A stretch of 10,735 bases of DNA. Origin: Deltaproteobacteria bacterium. Its GTDB lineage: Bacteria > UBA10199 > SBBF01. Under the pieces are notes generated by a model. The model searched no databases. It was given only the letters and a program-made list of their open reading frames with translations, and was not told where the DNA came from. Location: contig JACQOY010000078.1 of NCBI GenBank assembly GCA_016207765.1, positions 1 through 10,735 on the forward strand, in the 5' to 3' direction. Position numbers and translations under genes: made by a program. Positions within the stretch are counted from its first letter, which is position 1, and each line of letters begins with the position of its first letter. This document shows, in pieces, positions 1 to 6,787 of this stretch.

Positions 1-203
1 TCCACAATCGAATCACATTTGAGCGTCACCGTCTCTAGCGAGATGGGGCCGTCCACCTCCGCGACAATATCCCTGATCACCTCCTCGAATTTTCGCCCCG
101 TTTTGGCCACCAGCGACGGTTTGGTGGTAACACCGTCAATCACCCCCATGGCGTTGGCTTCGCGGATTTCGCCGATGTCGGCGCTATCGATGAAAATCTT
201 CAT
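1..203 (-). CDS. Transaldolase / fructose-6-phosphate aldolase-like protein, N-terminal part (runs off the left edge)
   Basis: Seen: the first 67 residues read [20 protein letters not shown], then [14 protein letters not shown]. This is the first strand and active-site loop of the small transaldolase/FSA family (class I aldolases with a TIM barrel). Asp6 and Thr26 of E. coli FsaA line up without gaps. The Schiff-base lysine (around residue 85) lies beyond the window, so catalysis cannot be judged. Odd: the normally conserved Asn28 of the TTNPS motif is Lys here (TTKPS). The ATG sits 1 nt after the stop codon of the upstream PP0621-like gene and is preceded by a GAGGGGGAAG Shine-Dalgarno, so the start is secure and translation is probably coupled. 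Family knowledge: these enzymes transfer or cleave C3 units of sugar phosphates in the cytoplasm, usually in the pentose phosphate pathway. Whether this one is a transaldolase or an FSA-type aldolase cannot be decided from the fragment. Confidence 0.87.
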   Translation of the reverse strand, partial: MKIFIDSADIGEIREANAMGVIDGVTTKPSLVAKTGRKFEEVIRDIVAEVDGPISLETVTLKCDSIV

Positions 204-204
204 T

Positions 205-432
205 TTACTTCCCCCTCTGATTAAAACATTCGCGGTTACAGTAATAATCCCCATTGGCGCGAAAGGCAACCGGGGCTGTATTGTAGGTCCCACAGGTTGG
301 GCAGGGATAAAGTTGCTCCCTCCCCTCGTTCAGCTGATCCGGTCGTTTTTGTGCCGGGGAAAACAGACGGCTGATATAAACAAAAACCAAATAAATTAAA
401 ATGAGGATAAATAGGGTGCGCAGGAGACTCAT
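205..432 (-). CDS. PP0621-like small membrane-anchored zinc-ribbon protein
   Basis: A 75-residue protein. Residues 5-24 form one hydrophobic helix ([17 protein letters not shown]). A short polar linker and a C-terminal cysteine cluster follow: C44-x2-C47 and C65-x3-C69, spaced like a small treble-clef or zinc ribbon. This layout (N-terminal helix plus '[10 protein letters not shown]...YYCNRECF') matches the PP0621 family of short uncharacterised proteins. The function is unknown; a membrane-tethered zinc finger is the most that can be inferred. Its ATG overlaps the folK stop codon by 4 nt (ATGA), and its stop lies 1 nt before the transaldolase start, so the three genes appear to be co-translated. 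There is no good Shine-Dalgarno of its own, consistent with coupling to folK. Confidence 0.82.
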   Translation of the reverse strand: MSLLRTLFILILIYLVFVYISRLFSPAQKRPDQLNEGREQLYPCPTCGTYNTAPVAFRANGDYYCNRECFNQRGK

Positions 433-899
433 ATTTTGACCATTTCGGCGATCGTTTGTTTCAACACCGGATGCACCCAGCCCGGCGCGATTTCATACAT
501 TGGCTCCAAAACAAAGCGGCGGTTCGCAATCTCCGGATGCGGCACCCTAAGGGTGTTTGTATAAAAAACCTGATCGTCATAGAATAAAAGGTCCAGATCA
601 ATAACACGCGATGCCCATTTTTCCCGCCTCTCCCGCCCCATTTCCCTCTCAATCGACAAAATCCGCCCAAGAAGCAATTCGGGAGAAAGGGTGGTTTCAA
701 TCTCGCAAACAGCGTTGACATAAGAAGGGACGGTTGACCGATCGACCCCTTCGGGCACAAGCGGATCGGTCGGATAAAAAGAGGAACACCGGATGAGTCC
801 GATCCCTTCGGTATTCTCGAGCTTGCACAAGGCGCGATGGCACTGCTCGGCCGGATTGCCCAAGTTTGAGCCGATGGCAATAAAAGCGGTGTGCGGCAT
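429..899 (-). CDS. folK: 2-amino-4-hydroxy-6-hydroxymethyldihydropteridine pyrophosphokinase
   Basis: A 156-residue protein, the normal length for HPPK. It transfers pyrophosphate from ATP to 6-hydroxymethyl-7,8-dihydropterin, the step before dihydropteroate synthase in folate synthesis. Seen in order: the GSNLG loop (10-14), the Arg-rich catalytic stretch ending KWASR (94-98), the paired metal-binding aspartates in IDLDLL (Asp101, Asp103), then VPHP (119-122) and RRFVL (127-131). All HPPK signatures are present, so the enzyme should be active. It is the first gene of a minus-strand set (folK, PP0621-like, transaldolase). The ATG at 899 is favoured because an in-frame TAG lies shortly upstream and no other start is available. 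It is divergent from dapL with 66 bp between the starts, and I could not pick a convincing promoter for this side. Confidence 0.96.
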   Translation of the reverse strand: MPHTAFIAIGSNLGNPAEQCHRALCKLENTEGIGLIRCSSFYPTDPLVPEGVDRSTVPSYVNAVCEIETTLSPELLLGRILSIEREMGRERREKWASRVIDLDLLFYDDQVFYTNTLRVPHPEIANRRFVLEPMYEIAPGWVHPVLKQTIAEMVKI

Positions 900-925
900 T
901 GTTGAGAACTAAGCTACATTGCCGA

Positions 926-955
926 TTGAAATCAAGGATGAAAGCATGTTACACA
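926..955 (+). promoter_or_regulatory. Possible sigma-70 promoter for dapL
   Basis: TTGAAA (926-931), an 18 bp spacer and TACACA (950-955). The -35 matches consensus at five of six bases but the -10 is weak (three of six). A transcript would start around 962, only a few bases before the dapL ATG at 966. This would fit the absence of a Shine-Dalgarno there. Weak on its own; it is listed because other genes in the window show the same geometry. Confidence 0.25.
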
Positions 956-965
956 TCCGTCAATC

Positions 966-2171
966 ATGGCTCAAATAAATGACAACTATTTGAAACTCAA
1001 GACGGGCTACCTCTTCCCCGAAATAGCCCGAAGGGTCAAGGCATTTCAGGAAAAAAACCCGAAGGCCCCGGTTATCCGCCTGGGCATCGGCGATGTGGTT
1101 CTGGCCCTCCCCAAGGCGGTCATCAAGGCCTTCCGCGAGGCGGTGGACGAAATGGCTGAACCACTCACCTTTCACGGCTACGGGCCGGAGCAGGGATACC
1201 CTTTTTTGATCGAGGCCATCCTCTCAAATGATTTTAAGCCGCGCGGCGTCTCCCTCAAAGCCACCGAGATTTTTGTTTCCGACGGCTCCAAGTGCGACAC
1301 CGGAAATATTCAGGAAATTTTCTCTCTCAAAAACAGGGTCGCCGTCATCGACCCGGTTTATCCGGTTTATGTGGATACAAACATCATGGCGGGACGAACC
1401 CCCCTTATCTATATGCCAGCTACGGCCGAAAACAACTTCGACCCCGATTTGCCGAAGAAAAAAGCCGACATCATCTACCTCTGCTCTCCCAACAATCCCA
1501 CCGGCGGCGCCATGAGCCGGACATCTCTGAAAAAATGGGTGAGCTACGCCAAAAAGAACAAAGCGATCATCCTTTTTGACGCCGCCTACGAGGCTTATAT
1601 CAGCGACCCGTCACTTCCCCATTCCATCTATGAAATCGACGGCGCCAAAGAGGTGGCGATTGAATTCCGCAGTTTTTCAAAAACCGCCGGTTTTACCGGC
1701 ACCCGGTGCGCCTACACCGTGATTCCGGAGGGGCTTAAAGGGGTGGACAAAAAAGGAAAGCGGATCGCGCTTAACCCTCTCTGGCTCCGGCGGCAGACAA
1801 CCAAATTCAACGGCGTCTCATACCCCGTCCAAAGGGCCGCCGCCGCCTGTTACACCCCGGAGGGAAAACAGGAAATCCGCGAATTGGTGGACTATACCAT
1901 GGAGAATGCCCGTCTCATCCGCGAGGGCTTGAGTTCGCTCGGTCTTGAAGTTTACGGAGGGGTAAACGCCCCCTATATTTGGCTTAAAACGCCTCGCGGG
2001 ACCGGTTCGTGGTCCTTCTTCGACAAACTTCTGACGGAGACCAACGTGGTGGGAACACCCGGAGCAGGCTTCGGCCCCGCAGGGGAGGGCTACTTTCGGC
2101 TGAGCGCCTTTGGCTTCAAGGAAAAGGTGGAAGAGGCCCTTGAGCGGATAAGAACACGGCTAAAAATTTAA
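966..2171 (+). CDS. dapL: LL-diaminopimelate aminotransferase
   Basis: A 401-residue fold-type I PLP aminotransferase, close to the usual DapL length. It converts tetrahydrodipicolinate directly to LL-diaminopimelate with glutamate as amino donor, bypassing the succinylase and acetylase routes to lysine and peptidoglycan. Seen: an N-terminal [20 protein letters not shown] segment typical of Dap[12 protein letters not shown] (71-81), [15 protein letters not shown] (105-119), [20 protein letters not shown] (173-181), Asp205 in LFDAAYEAY, and the PLP lysine Lys239 in [17 protein letters not shown], with [11 protein letters not shown] near the end. The match along the whole protein separates it from general aspartate aminotransferases. 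Odd: the loop usually written GDVT/GDTT is GDVV (42-45). No clear Shine-Dalgarno precedes the ATG, and neighbouring ATGs at 938 and 946 are out of frame. No other dap gene is present, so it appears to stand alone. Confidence 0.96.
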   Translation: MAQINDNYLKLKTGYLFPEIARRVKAFQEKNPKAPVIRLGIGDVVLALPKAVIKAFREAVDEMAEPLTFHGYGPEQGYPFLIEAILSNDFKPRGVSLKATEIFVSDGSKCDTGNIQEIFSLKNRVAVIDPVYPVYVDTNIMAGRTPLIYMPATAENNFDPDLPKKKADIIYLCSPNNPTGGAMSRTSLKKWVSYAKKNKAIILFDAAYEAYISDPSLPHSIYEIDGAKEVAIEFRSFSKTAGFTGTRCAYTVIPEGLKGVDKKGKRIALNPLWLRRQTTKFNGVSYPVQRAAAACYTPEGKQEIRELVDYTMENARLIREGLSSLGLEVYGGVNAPYIWLKTPRGTGSWSFFDKLLTETNVVGTPGAGFGPAGEGYFRLSAFGFKEKVEEALERIRTRLKI

Positions 2172-2173
2172 AT

Positions 2174-2210
2174 ACGAAAATTGCTTCGTCAAAAGGACTC
2201 TCTTTATTTG
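2174..2210 (+). repeat. Dispersed repeat, copy 1 (dapL/metS convergent spacer)
   Basis: Positions 2176-2210 match 7215-7249 at 31 of 35 bases without gaps (GAAAATT at the left end, a shared CGTCAAAAGGACTC core, CTTT and TTTG at the right end). They also match the reverse complement of 7123-7162. It lies just after the dapL stop, in the 50 bp between two convergent genes. No inverted partner was seen beside it. The other two copies are also in a convergent spacer. Confidence 0.75.
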
Positions 2211-2221
2211 CGTCCGGGTTG

Positions 2222-2353
2222 TTACCTTTTTTCTTTCTTCTTCAGCACCTTCCAGAAGCAATAAACACACAAACCAAGAATAAGCCCCCACGAACCGGCC
2301 ATGAAAATCAGGCCCTCGGCAGACAAATCGTTTATCGCCATCATGGACATCAT
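2222..2353 (-). CDS. MetS-like small subunit of the NSS transporter
   Basis: A 43-residue ORF: MMSMMAINDLSAEGLIFMAG, then a hydrophobic span (about residues 14-35, ending CVYCFWK) and a basic tail KVLKKKEKR. One transmembrane helix is expected, with the lysine-rich end in the cytoplasm by the positive-inside rule. Its first ATG overlaps the transporter stop (ATGA), so the two are translationally coupled. Short single-span proteins encoded directly after NSS-family symporters are known, the model being MetS of the Corynebacterium glutamicum MetPS methionine/alanine importer. Position, size and topology support that role here. Sequence similarity is too short to judge by eye, and a second in-frame ATG directly follows the first. 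Confidence 0.78.
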   Translation of the reverse strand: MMSMMAINDLSAEGLIFMAGSWGLILGLCVYCFWKVLKKKEKR

Positions 2354-3906
2354 AAAATCCGGTGTTCCCTTCTGAAAACCTGGCGAATCATCAAAAGAAT
2401 GACAGCCAGCAATCCGGTCAACACAACACGGGCTGTAATCACATAGGGGACATTGGTCTCGGAGACCCCTTTCAGCAGAAGAACGTCCAGACCGTTTTGG
2501 AAAAACCAGGTGACCAGCAGGATAATCAGATAAAGCGGGGTGACATATTTGAGAATGTAATAGAAAATCTTCGGAATCCTGATGTCTGCGCCGCTGATGA
2601 TTTCTTCCCAGGCCTTCTTCGAGCCGAAAATCCAGAAAAAGACGATGATCTCAATCACCGCAAAAGCCACCACGCCGAAGGTGCCGGCCCAAAAATCGAA
2701 TTCATTGAGGAAACCATATTTCAGGAAAAAAATTACCGGCAAACCAAAGGCCAGCAAAACGCCGCCGCAGGCCCAGGCCGCCTTTTTTTGGCCGATTTGA
2801 AACTCTTCCTGTAAAAAAGCCATCAGCGGCTGAACGATGGCCACCGAGCTGGTCATTGCCGCCAAAAAAAGGAGAAAAAACCAGATGCCGCCGAATAACT
2901 GGCCCAGCGGCATTTTTTGGAAAATGATCGGCATCGCCTGAAAGCCGAGGTCGAACGCTCCCGCCTTGGCGATGGCGGTGGTGGCAACCACGCCGAAAAA
3001 GGCCACCGCCACCGGTATGGCAATCGAGCCGCCGCAAACCACCTCGGCAAACTCGTTGGTCACCGACGTGGTGAGGCCGTTCAACGCAATGTCTTCATCT
3101 TTTTTGACATAACTGGCAAAGGTCTGGATAGCGCCGAAGCCGAGTGAAAGAGTGAAAAAAATCTGCCCTGCGGAGGCCAGCCATACCTGGCTTTGGGTGA
3201 GCTTGGAAAAATCGGGGTTCCACATGAAGCCAAAGCCATGCAGTACGCTCATTTCGGGATGCGTTGGATCAGGGGCGCCAAGGGTGAACACGCGCACCAC
3301 CATCGCAATTGCAAAGATAAAAAGAGTCGGCATCGCCCATTTGGCCAGCCACTCAATCCCCTTCACAATCCCGCGCGACAGGATCTGAACGTTGATAAAG
3401 AGGATAAATAGATAAAACAGGAGGGCCGGGACGATATTTTTGAAGTGGGCGCTGGGGTATTGCCCCTGATAGCTCGCGAGAAATTCCCCCATCCCCTCGC
3501 GCGTCATGATGCCGAAATATTTTCCGGTCACCGAAAAAACGGCATAGGCCAGCGTCCACGACTCGATGTAAACATAATAAATGGCCACGACCGTCGGGAT
3601 AAAAATGCCCAGCGATCCCAGATATTTCGAGACGGGGTGTTTCCAAAGAACATGAAAAATGCCGGGGGTGGTGCCGCAATGATGACGGCCGCCAATGCGT
3701 CCCATGGCCCACTCGCACCACATAAGCGGGATGCCGAGCAGAAACAGGGCAATAAAATAGGGGATCATGAAGGCCCCGCCACCGTTTTGGGCGCACTGCA
3801 CCGGAAAGCGGAGAAAATTGCCGAGGCCGATGGCGTTACCGGCCACGGCCAGAATCAGGCCGACGCGGGTGGCCCAAACTTCACGGGGTTTTGATGGTGC
3901 TTTCAT
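2350..3906 (-). CDS. NSS-family sodium:solute symporter (probable amino-acid transporter)
   Basis: A 518-residue, strongly hydrophobic inner-membrane protein with about 12 helices, the usual NSS length and topology. Seen: TRVGLILAVAGNAIGLGNFL then RFP (residues 13-35), the unwound TM1 segment that binds substrate and sodium in LeuT, followed by NGGGAFMIPYFIA and GIPLMWCEWAMGR (TM2). Later segments include IYYVYIESW (TM3) and SAGQIFFTLSLGFG with a following ASY (TM6). This is the MetP/LeuT type of bacterial transporter. Substrates in the family are neutral amino acids such as methionine, alanine or leucine; the substrate here cannot be read from sequence. It shares an ATGA overlap with the downstream MetS-like gene, making a two-subunit operon. 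The ATG at 3906 has no clear Shine-Dalgarno; a promoter candidate lies 18-45 bp upstream. The cupredoxin lipoprotein gene ends 86 bp upstream on the same strand. Confidence 0.95.
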   Translation of the reverse strand: MKAPSKPREVWATRVGLILAVAGNAIGLGNFLRFPVQCAQNGGGAFMIPYFIALFLLGIPLMWCEWAMGRIGGRHHCGTTPGIFHVLWKHPVSKYLGSLGIFIPTVVAIYYVYIESWTLAYAVFSVTGKYFGIMTREGMGEFLASYQGQYPSAHFKNIVPALLFYLFILFINVQILSRGIVKGIEWLAKWAMPTLFIFAIAMVVRVFTLGAPDPTHPEMSVLHGFGFMWNPDFSKLTQSQVWLASAGQIFFTLSLGFGAIQTFASYVKKDEDIALNGLTTSVTNEFAEVVCGGSIAIPVAVAFFGVVATTAIAKAGAFDLGFQAMPIIFQKMPLGQLFGGIWFFLLFLAAMTSSVAIVQPLMAFLQEEFQIGQKKAAWACGGVLLAFGLPVIFFLKYGFLNEFDFWAGTFGVVAFAVIEIIVFFWIFGSKKAWEEIISGADIRIPKIFYYILKYVTPLYLIILLVTWFFQNGLDVLLLKGVSETNVPYVITARVVLTGLLAVILLMIRQVFRREHRIL

Positions 3907-3923
3907 CCGGAAAGGTTTCGATT

Positions 3924-3951
3924 AATTTACAGGAAAACAGGCAATTGGCAA
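3924..3951 (-). promoter_or_regulatory. Possible sigma-70 promoter for the NSS transporter operon
   Basis: Read on the minus strand: TTGCCA (3951-3946), a 16 bp spacer, TAAATT (3929-3924). The -35 matches consensus at five of six bases and the -10 at four. Transcription would begin near 3917, giving a leader of roughly 11 nt to the ATG at 3906 with no Shine-Dalgarno in it. It lies in the 86 bp gap downstream of the cupredoxin gene. If active, the transporter pair is transcribed independently of that gene. Confidence 0.4.
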
Positions 3952-3992
3952 GCGGACAAAATGCCCATCGAATTTGGACAGGACCCGTCTAT

Positions 3993-4373
3993 CTATTCGA
4001 TCGTAATCGTTCCGCTGGAAGGATTCATGCTGTCCAAGTGAAACCGGCAGTAGTAGAAAAAGACGGTTCCCGACGGCGCCTCGGGGAGCGTGAGCAGGGC
4101 CGTACCCTCGGAGGAGACAGTCACGTCGAAATCCCCGGTTTCGTCGAACGCAGACTCAGCGCTCTCACTGGTAACCGTATGGGGTGAATCGTCGTTGTTG
4201 ATGATGGTGACAGTGGCGCCGGAGGCCGCCGAGATATCGGGGGTGGCAAAAACCGAACCGGAGGCAATGACGAGCGATGGCCCTTCACCTGTTGTATCGA
4301 CGGCCTCTTCTTCCTCGCCGCAGGAGAGAAAAGAAAAAACAAGAAACAAAATGAAAAACCGGCGCAAGGGCAT
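3993..4373 (-). CDS. Cupredoxin-domain lipoprotein (type-1 copper site)
   Basis: A 126-residue exported protein. Residues 1-17 are a basic then hydrophobic signal peptide ending FLS before Cys18, followed by an acidic run GEEEEA. This is a lipoprotein signal, though Phe at -3 is less usual than Leu. The mature part is a small beta-sandwich-like sequence with all four type-1 copper ligands: His65 (SPHTVTS) and Cys109, His112 and Met116 in CRFHLDSM. The order and spacing match plastocyanin/amicyanin-like proteins, so it probably carries a blue-copper centre. Family knowledge: such proteins shuttle electrons or bind copper outside the cytoplasmic membrane. The acidic linker would hold the domain away from the membrane. 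No redox partner gene is nearby, so the pathway is unknown. It is divergent from the transglycosylase gene. Confidence 0.86.
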   Translation of the reverse strand: MPLRRFFILFLVFSFLSCGEEEEAVDTTGEGPSLVIASGSVFATPDISAASGATVTIINNDDSPHTVTSESAESAFDETGDFDVTVSSEGTALLTLPEAPSGTVFFYYCRFHLDSMNPSSGTITIE

Positions 4374-4443
4374 GTTTTTACTTAAACCGAACTTATCGGC
4401 ACTGTCGATGAAATTATGTCGAAGGGTTGACCATGATCTTTTT

Positions 4444-4472
4444 TTGACGTAGGTCGATACTTCGTTTAAAAT
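4444..4472 (+). promoter_or_regulatory. Sigma-70-type promoter for the mltD-nudL transcript
   Basis: TTGACG (4444-4449), a 17 bp spacer and TAAAAT (4467-4472). Each hexamer matches five of six consensus bases at the ideal spacing, the best sigma-70 match I found in the window. The start point would be about 4479. The leader would then be about 8 nt if translation begins at ATG 4487, or 14 nt at ATG 4493. It also makes the in-frame TTG at 4478 an unlikely start. Confidence 0.65.
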
Positions 4473-4486
4473 GCCGCTTGGATACC

Positions 4487-6172
4487 ATGCCCATGAACTT
4501 TCAGAGGTTGTCCTTTATCTTGAGCCTTTTCATCAGCCTTTATCTTTTGGGATTTGCAATCCCCTCACAGATCGAAACCCGGTTTCAACCAGCCCCACCG
4601 GGGTCCGATAAAACCGCCGAGACCACGGCTGTATCCCAATCCAATTGGGAAAAACCGGCGATCCCCGAACCGATCTCCGGCTTAACCGACGGTGTTCAAA
4701 TCAAGGCCAGCGGCGAGGAGGGATTTCCCGCAGACGAGGCGATAAAATCCCTGGCGGCGGTAAAAGAGGAATTTCAACGCCGCTTCGGCTCTTCGTTCGA
4801 CGAGGCATGGACGGGGCAAGAACCGATCCGCCATTCGTTTCCGGTGCCGGAGGCAATCCGCGGCATGGTCGATTTCTGGATCCAGGTCTTTGGCCGTTAT
4901 GACAAGGACCAATACCTTTTTCACCACAAAGACCATGTCGCCATCGTCTATTCCGCCATTGATTTGACCGGCCTCGATTCTTTCAGCTCCGGCCTTTCGC
5001 CCCAAATGTCGGAAATGCTGAAAAAACAGTTCATTCTCGAGGAAAAAATACGGATCAGTAAAATACTCTCTTCTCTGGCCGACAAATTAAAAATGGGAAA
5101 TCCGGGGTCCGGTGATCTGGGCCGCCGCGAAACGCTCACAACAGAGGAAAAACGTTTGGCGGAATTGTTTGCCCGTGAAAGCTCCACATCGCTTGCAACG
5201 GCCGGGCTCATCGACAATATCAAGGTACAGGGGGGGTTTAAAAACCGTTTCCGCAACGCTATCCGCCTTTCCGGACTTTACATGCAGGAAATGGAAAACA
5301 TTTTCACTACAAAGGGGCTTCCGGTGGAGCTGACACGCATCCCTTTTGTGGAGTCGGCCTTTAACATTACAGCGGTTTCTTCAGCAGAGGCGATGGGACT
5401 TTGGCAGTTTATTTACCCCACGGGAAAGCGGTATCTGAAAATCGATTCGTGGGCGGATGAGCGTCTCGACCCCATTCTTTCCACCTATGCGGCGGCCCAG
5501 CATCTGGCCAATGAGTACAAACTGCTCGGCTCCTGGCCGCTGACGATCAACGCCTATAATACGGGACCAGGGCGAATGATAAAGGCGAGGGCACAATTGA
5601 AAACGGATGATATTGCCGTAATTATCAAAAAATTTGAGGATCCGGGATATCAGTTCTACTCGCGAAACTATTATCCGGAGTTTCTGGCGGCTCTTTATGT
5701 CTATGAAAATCAGGAGCAGTTTTTCGGCAAGATCGCAAAACTCCCCCCTCTTCAATACGAACTTTTCATGCCCCAAGACACCGTGAATTTGGCAAGTCTT
5801 GCCCAGGCAACGGATATGGATTTGGAGGTTCTTGAGAATTTGAACCCCGCTCTTGCGGAAGATGTGTTGGACGGAACTTATTCATTGCCAGCGGGTTACC
5901 TGGTGAAGGTTCCGAAGAATTTTGGGGTTCTGTTTGCCCGTGCGGCTGTCAGATTTCATCATGAAATTCGGACCGCCGAATGGCACATCGTTGAGGAAAA
6001 CCAGACAGCCGCCTCCATTGCCGACTATTACCGGATTCCCGTCGAACGTCTGGAAGAAATCAATAATCTGATCCCCGGCGAGCCGATCGCCCCCGGTACG
6101 ATCATCAAACTCCCGCGCGACACCGGCATCGCCATGACCCCGGAGGAGGAAACGGAGACAGTGGTGCAATGA
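4487..6172 (+). CDS. mltD: MltD-like membrane-bound lytic transglycosylase with LysM domains
   Basis: A protein of about 561 residues that cleaves the MurNAc-GlcNAc bond of peptidoglycan to give 1,6-anhydro ends, acting in the periplasm. Seen in order (ATG 4487 as residue 1): a hydrophobic N-terminal segment (about 8-26) acting as signal or anchor, with no lipobox; a low-complexity linker; a region with DFWIQVFGRYDKDQ like that preceding the SLT domain in related proteins; the SLT/GH23 domain (about 270-400) with catalytic Glu289 in PFVESAFN, AMGLWQFI and AYNTGPGRM; then two LysM repeats (about 430-476 and 498-543) ending LVKVP and IIKLP, which bind glycan. Start: ATG 4487 or 4493 is preferred to the in-frame TTG at 4478, which would coincide with the predicted transcription start. 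Its last four bases overlap nudL. All SLT signature residues are intact. Confidence 0.92.
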   Translation: MPMNFQRLSFILSLFISLYLLGFAIPSQIETRFQPAPPGSDKTAETTAVSQSNWEKPAIPEPISGLTDGVQIKASGEEGFPADEAIKSLAAVKEEFQRRFGSSFDEAWTGQEPIRHSFPVPEAIRGMVDFWIQVFGRYDKDQYLFHHKDHVAIVYSAIDLTGLDSFSSGLSPQMSEMLKKQFILEEKIRISKILSSLADKLKMGNPGSGDLGRRETLTTEEKRLAELFARESSTSLATAGLIDNIKVQGGFKNRFRNAIRLSGLYMQEMENIFTTKGLPVELTRIPFVESAFNITAVSSAEAMGLWQFIYPTGKRYLKIDSWADERLDPILSTYAAAQHLANEYKLLGSWPLTINAYNTGPGRMIKARAQLKTDDIAVIIKKFEDPGYQFYSRNYYPEFLAALYVYENQEQFFGKIAKLPPLQYELFMPQDTVNLASLAQATDMDLEVLENLNPALAEDVLDGTYSLPAGYLVKVPKNFGVLFARAAVRFHHEIRTAEWHIVEENQTAASIADYYRIPVERLEEINNLIPGEPIAPGTIIKLPRDTGIAMTPEEETETVVQ

Positions 6173-6753
6173 TCTATTCTTCCCTTGCGGAACTCTTGAA
6201 GAAGCAAAAACGGCCCGTTCAAACACATCCCCAGGCGCCCGATCATCTGACGCCGGCGGCGGTCCTCGCTCTGTTAATCCGCGATGGCGGCGAAGATCAT
6301 CTTTTGTTCACCAAACGGTCGCAAACGGTTCTGCACCACAAGGGGCAGATCTGTTTTCCCGGCGGCGCCTGCGACACGGATGACAAAGACCTGTGGGCGA
6401 CGGCCCTTCGCGAAACCCGCGAAGAAATCGGTCTCGACCCTCAGGCGGTCTCTTTTGTGGGAAAACTGGGGGAGATAATCACCCCCAGCGGCTACCGGGT
6501 GACGCCGTTTGTGGGTTCTCTGGAAAAACCGGTCCCCTGGCAACCGAATCCGGAAGAGATTGACGAGATCTTTACCGCGCCAATCGGTCATTTTCTTCGC
6601 CCCGAAAATTTCAAGTTGGTCCAAAAATCCTACCAGGGGTTTCACTACGACGACCCCTTGTTTCTCTACAAACATTACGAAATCTGGGGCGCCACCGGCA
6701 GAATTCTGGTGGAATTGATGGAGGCGTGGGGATCGGTGAAAGAGTCCGGTTGA
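6169..6753 (+). CDS. nudL: Nudix hydrolase, probable CoA pyrophosphatase (NudL type)
   Basis: A 194-residue cytoplasmic protein. Seen: the NuCoA-type lead-in LLFTKRSQTVLHHKGQICFP followed by GG (residues 45-66), then the Nudix box ending LRETREEIGL (80-89). The 14-residue spacing between the GG and the RE pair equals that of E. coli NudL. The catalytic and metal-binding glutamates Glu82, Glu85 and Glu86 are present. Family knowledge: this subgroup hydrolyses CoA and its derivatives to phosphopantetheine products and 3',5'-ADP, with Mg2+ or Mn2+. Substrate preference here is inferred from the lead-in motif. The ATG overlaps the transglycosylase stop (ATGA), and GGAG lies 11 nt upstream within mltD, so the two are co-transcribed and probably coupled. 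Its TGA stop sits inside the -35 hexamer of the next promoter candidate. Confidence 0.9.
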   Translation: MIYSSLAELLKKQKRPVQTHPQAPDHLTPAAVLALLIRDGGEDHLLFTKRSQTVLHHKGQICFPGGACDTDDKDLWATALRETREEIGLDPQAVSFVGKLGEIITPSGYRVTPFVGSLEKPVPWQPNPEEIDEIFTAPIGHFLRPENFKLVQKSYQGFHYDDPLFLYKHYEIWGATGRILVELMEAWGSVKESG

Positions 6754-6779
6754 CAATTCTTCTCCCATTGGATGATATT
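6750..6779 (+). promoter_or_regulatory. Possible sigma-70 promoter for the small lipoprotein gene, overlapping the nudL stop
   Basis: A perfect TTGACA (6750-6755), an 18 bp spacer and GATATT (6774-6779; four of six bases). The nudL stop codon TGA (6751-6753) is part of the -35. The start point would be near 6786, about 2 nt before the ATG at 6788, which would make the transcript essentially leaderless. No Shine-Dalgarno is visible in ACCCCCG immediately before the ATG. Confidence 0.45.
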
Positions 6780-6787
6780 GACCCCCG

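Noticed and set aside
461..880. A 139-residue minus-strand frame inside folK
   Set aside because: It is a shifted frame of folK, which has all HPPK motifs. The product has no recognisable features.
2195..2232. A terminator for dapL from GGAC (2195-2198) pairing with GTCC (2212-2215) before a later T-run
   Set aside because: The stem is only 4 bp with a 13 nt loop, and the T-run starts about 12 nt after it, inside the metS coding region.
3945..3966. TTGGCAAG on the plus strand as a sigma-54 site
   Set aside because: The bases 10 positions after GG are AA instead of GC, and the site points into the 3' end of the cupredoxin gene, away from any start codon.
4478..4486. TTG at 4478 as the mltD start codon
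   Set aside because: It coincides with the predicted transcription start, is a rare start codon and has no Shine-Dalgarno. ATG codons at 4487 and 4493 are better placed.
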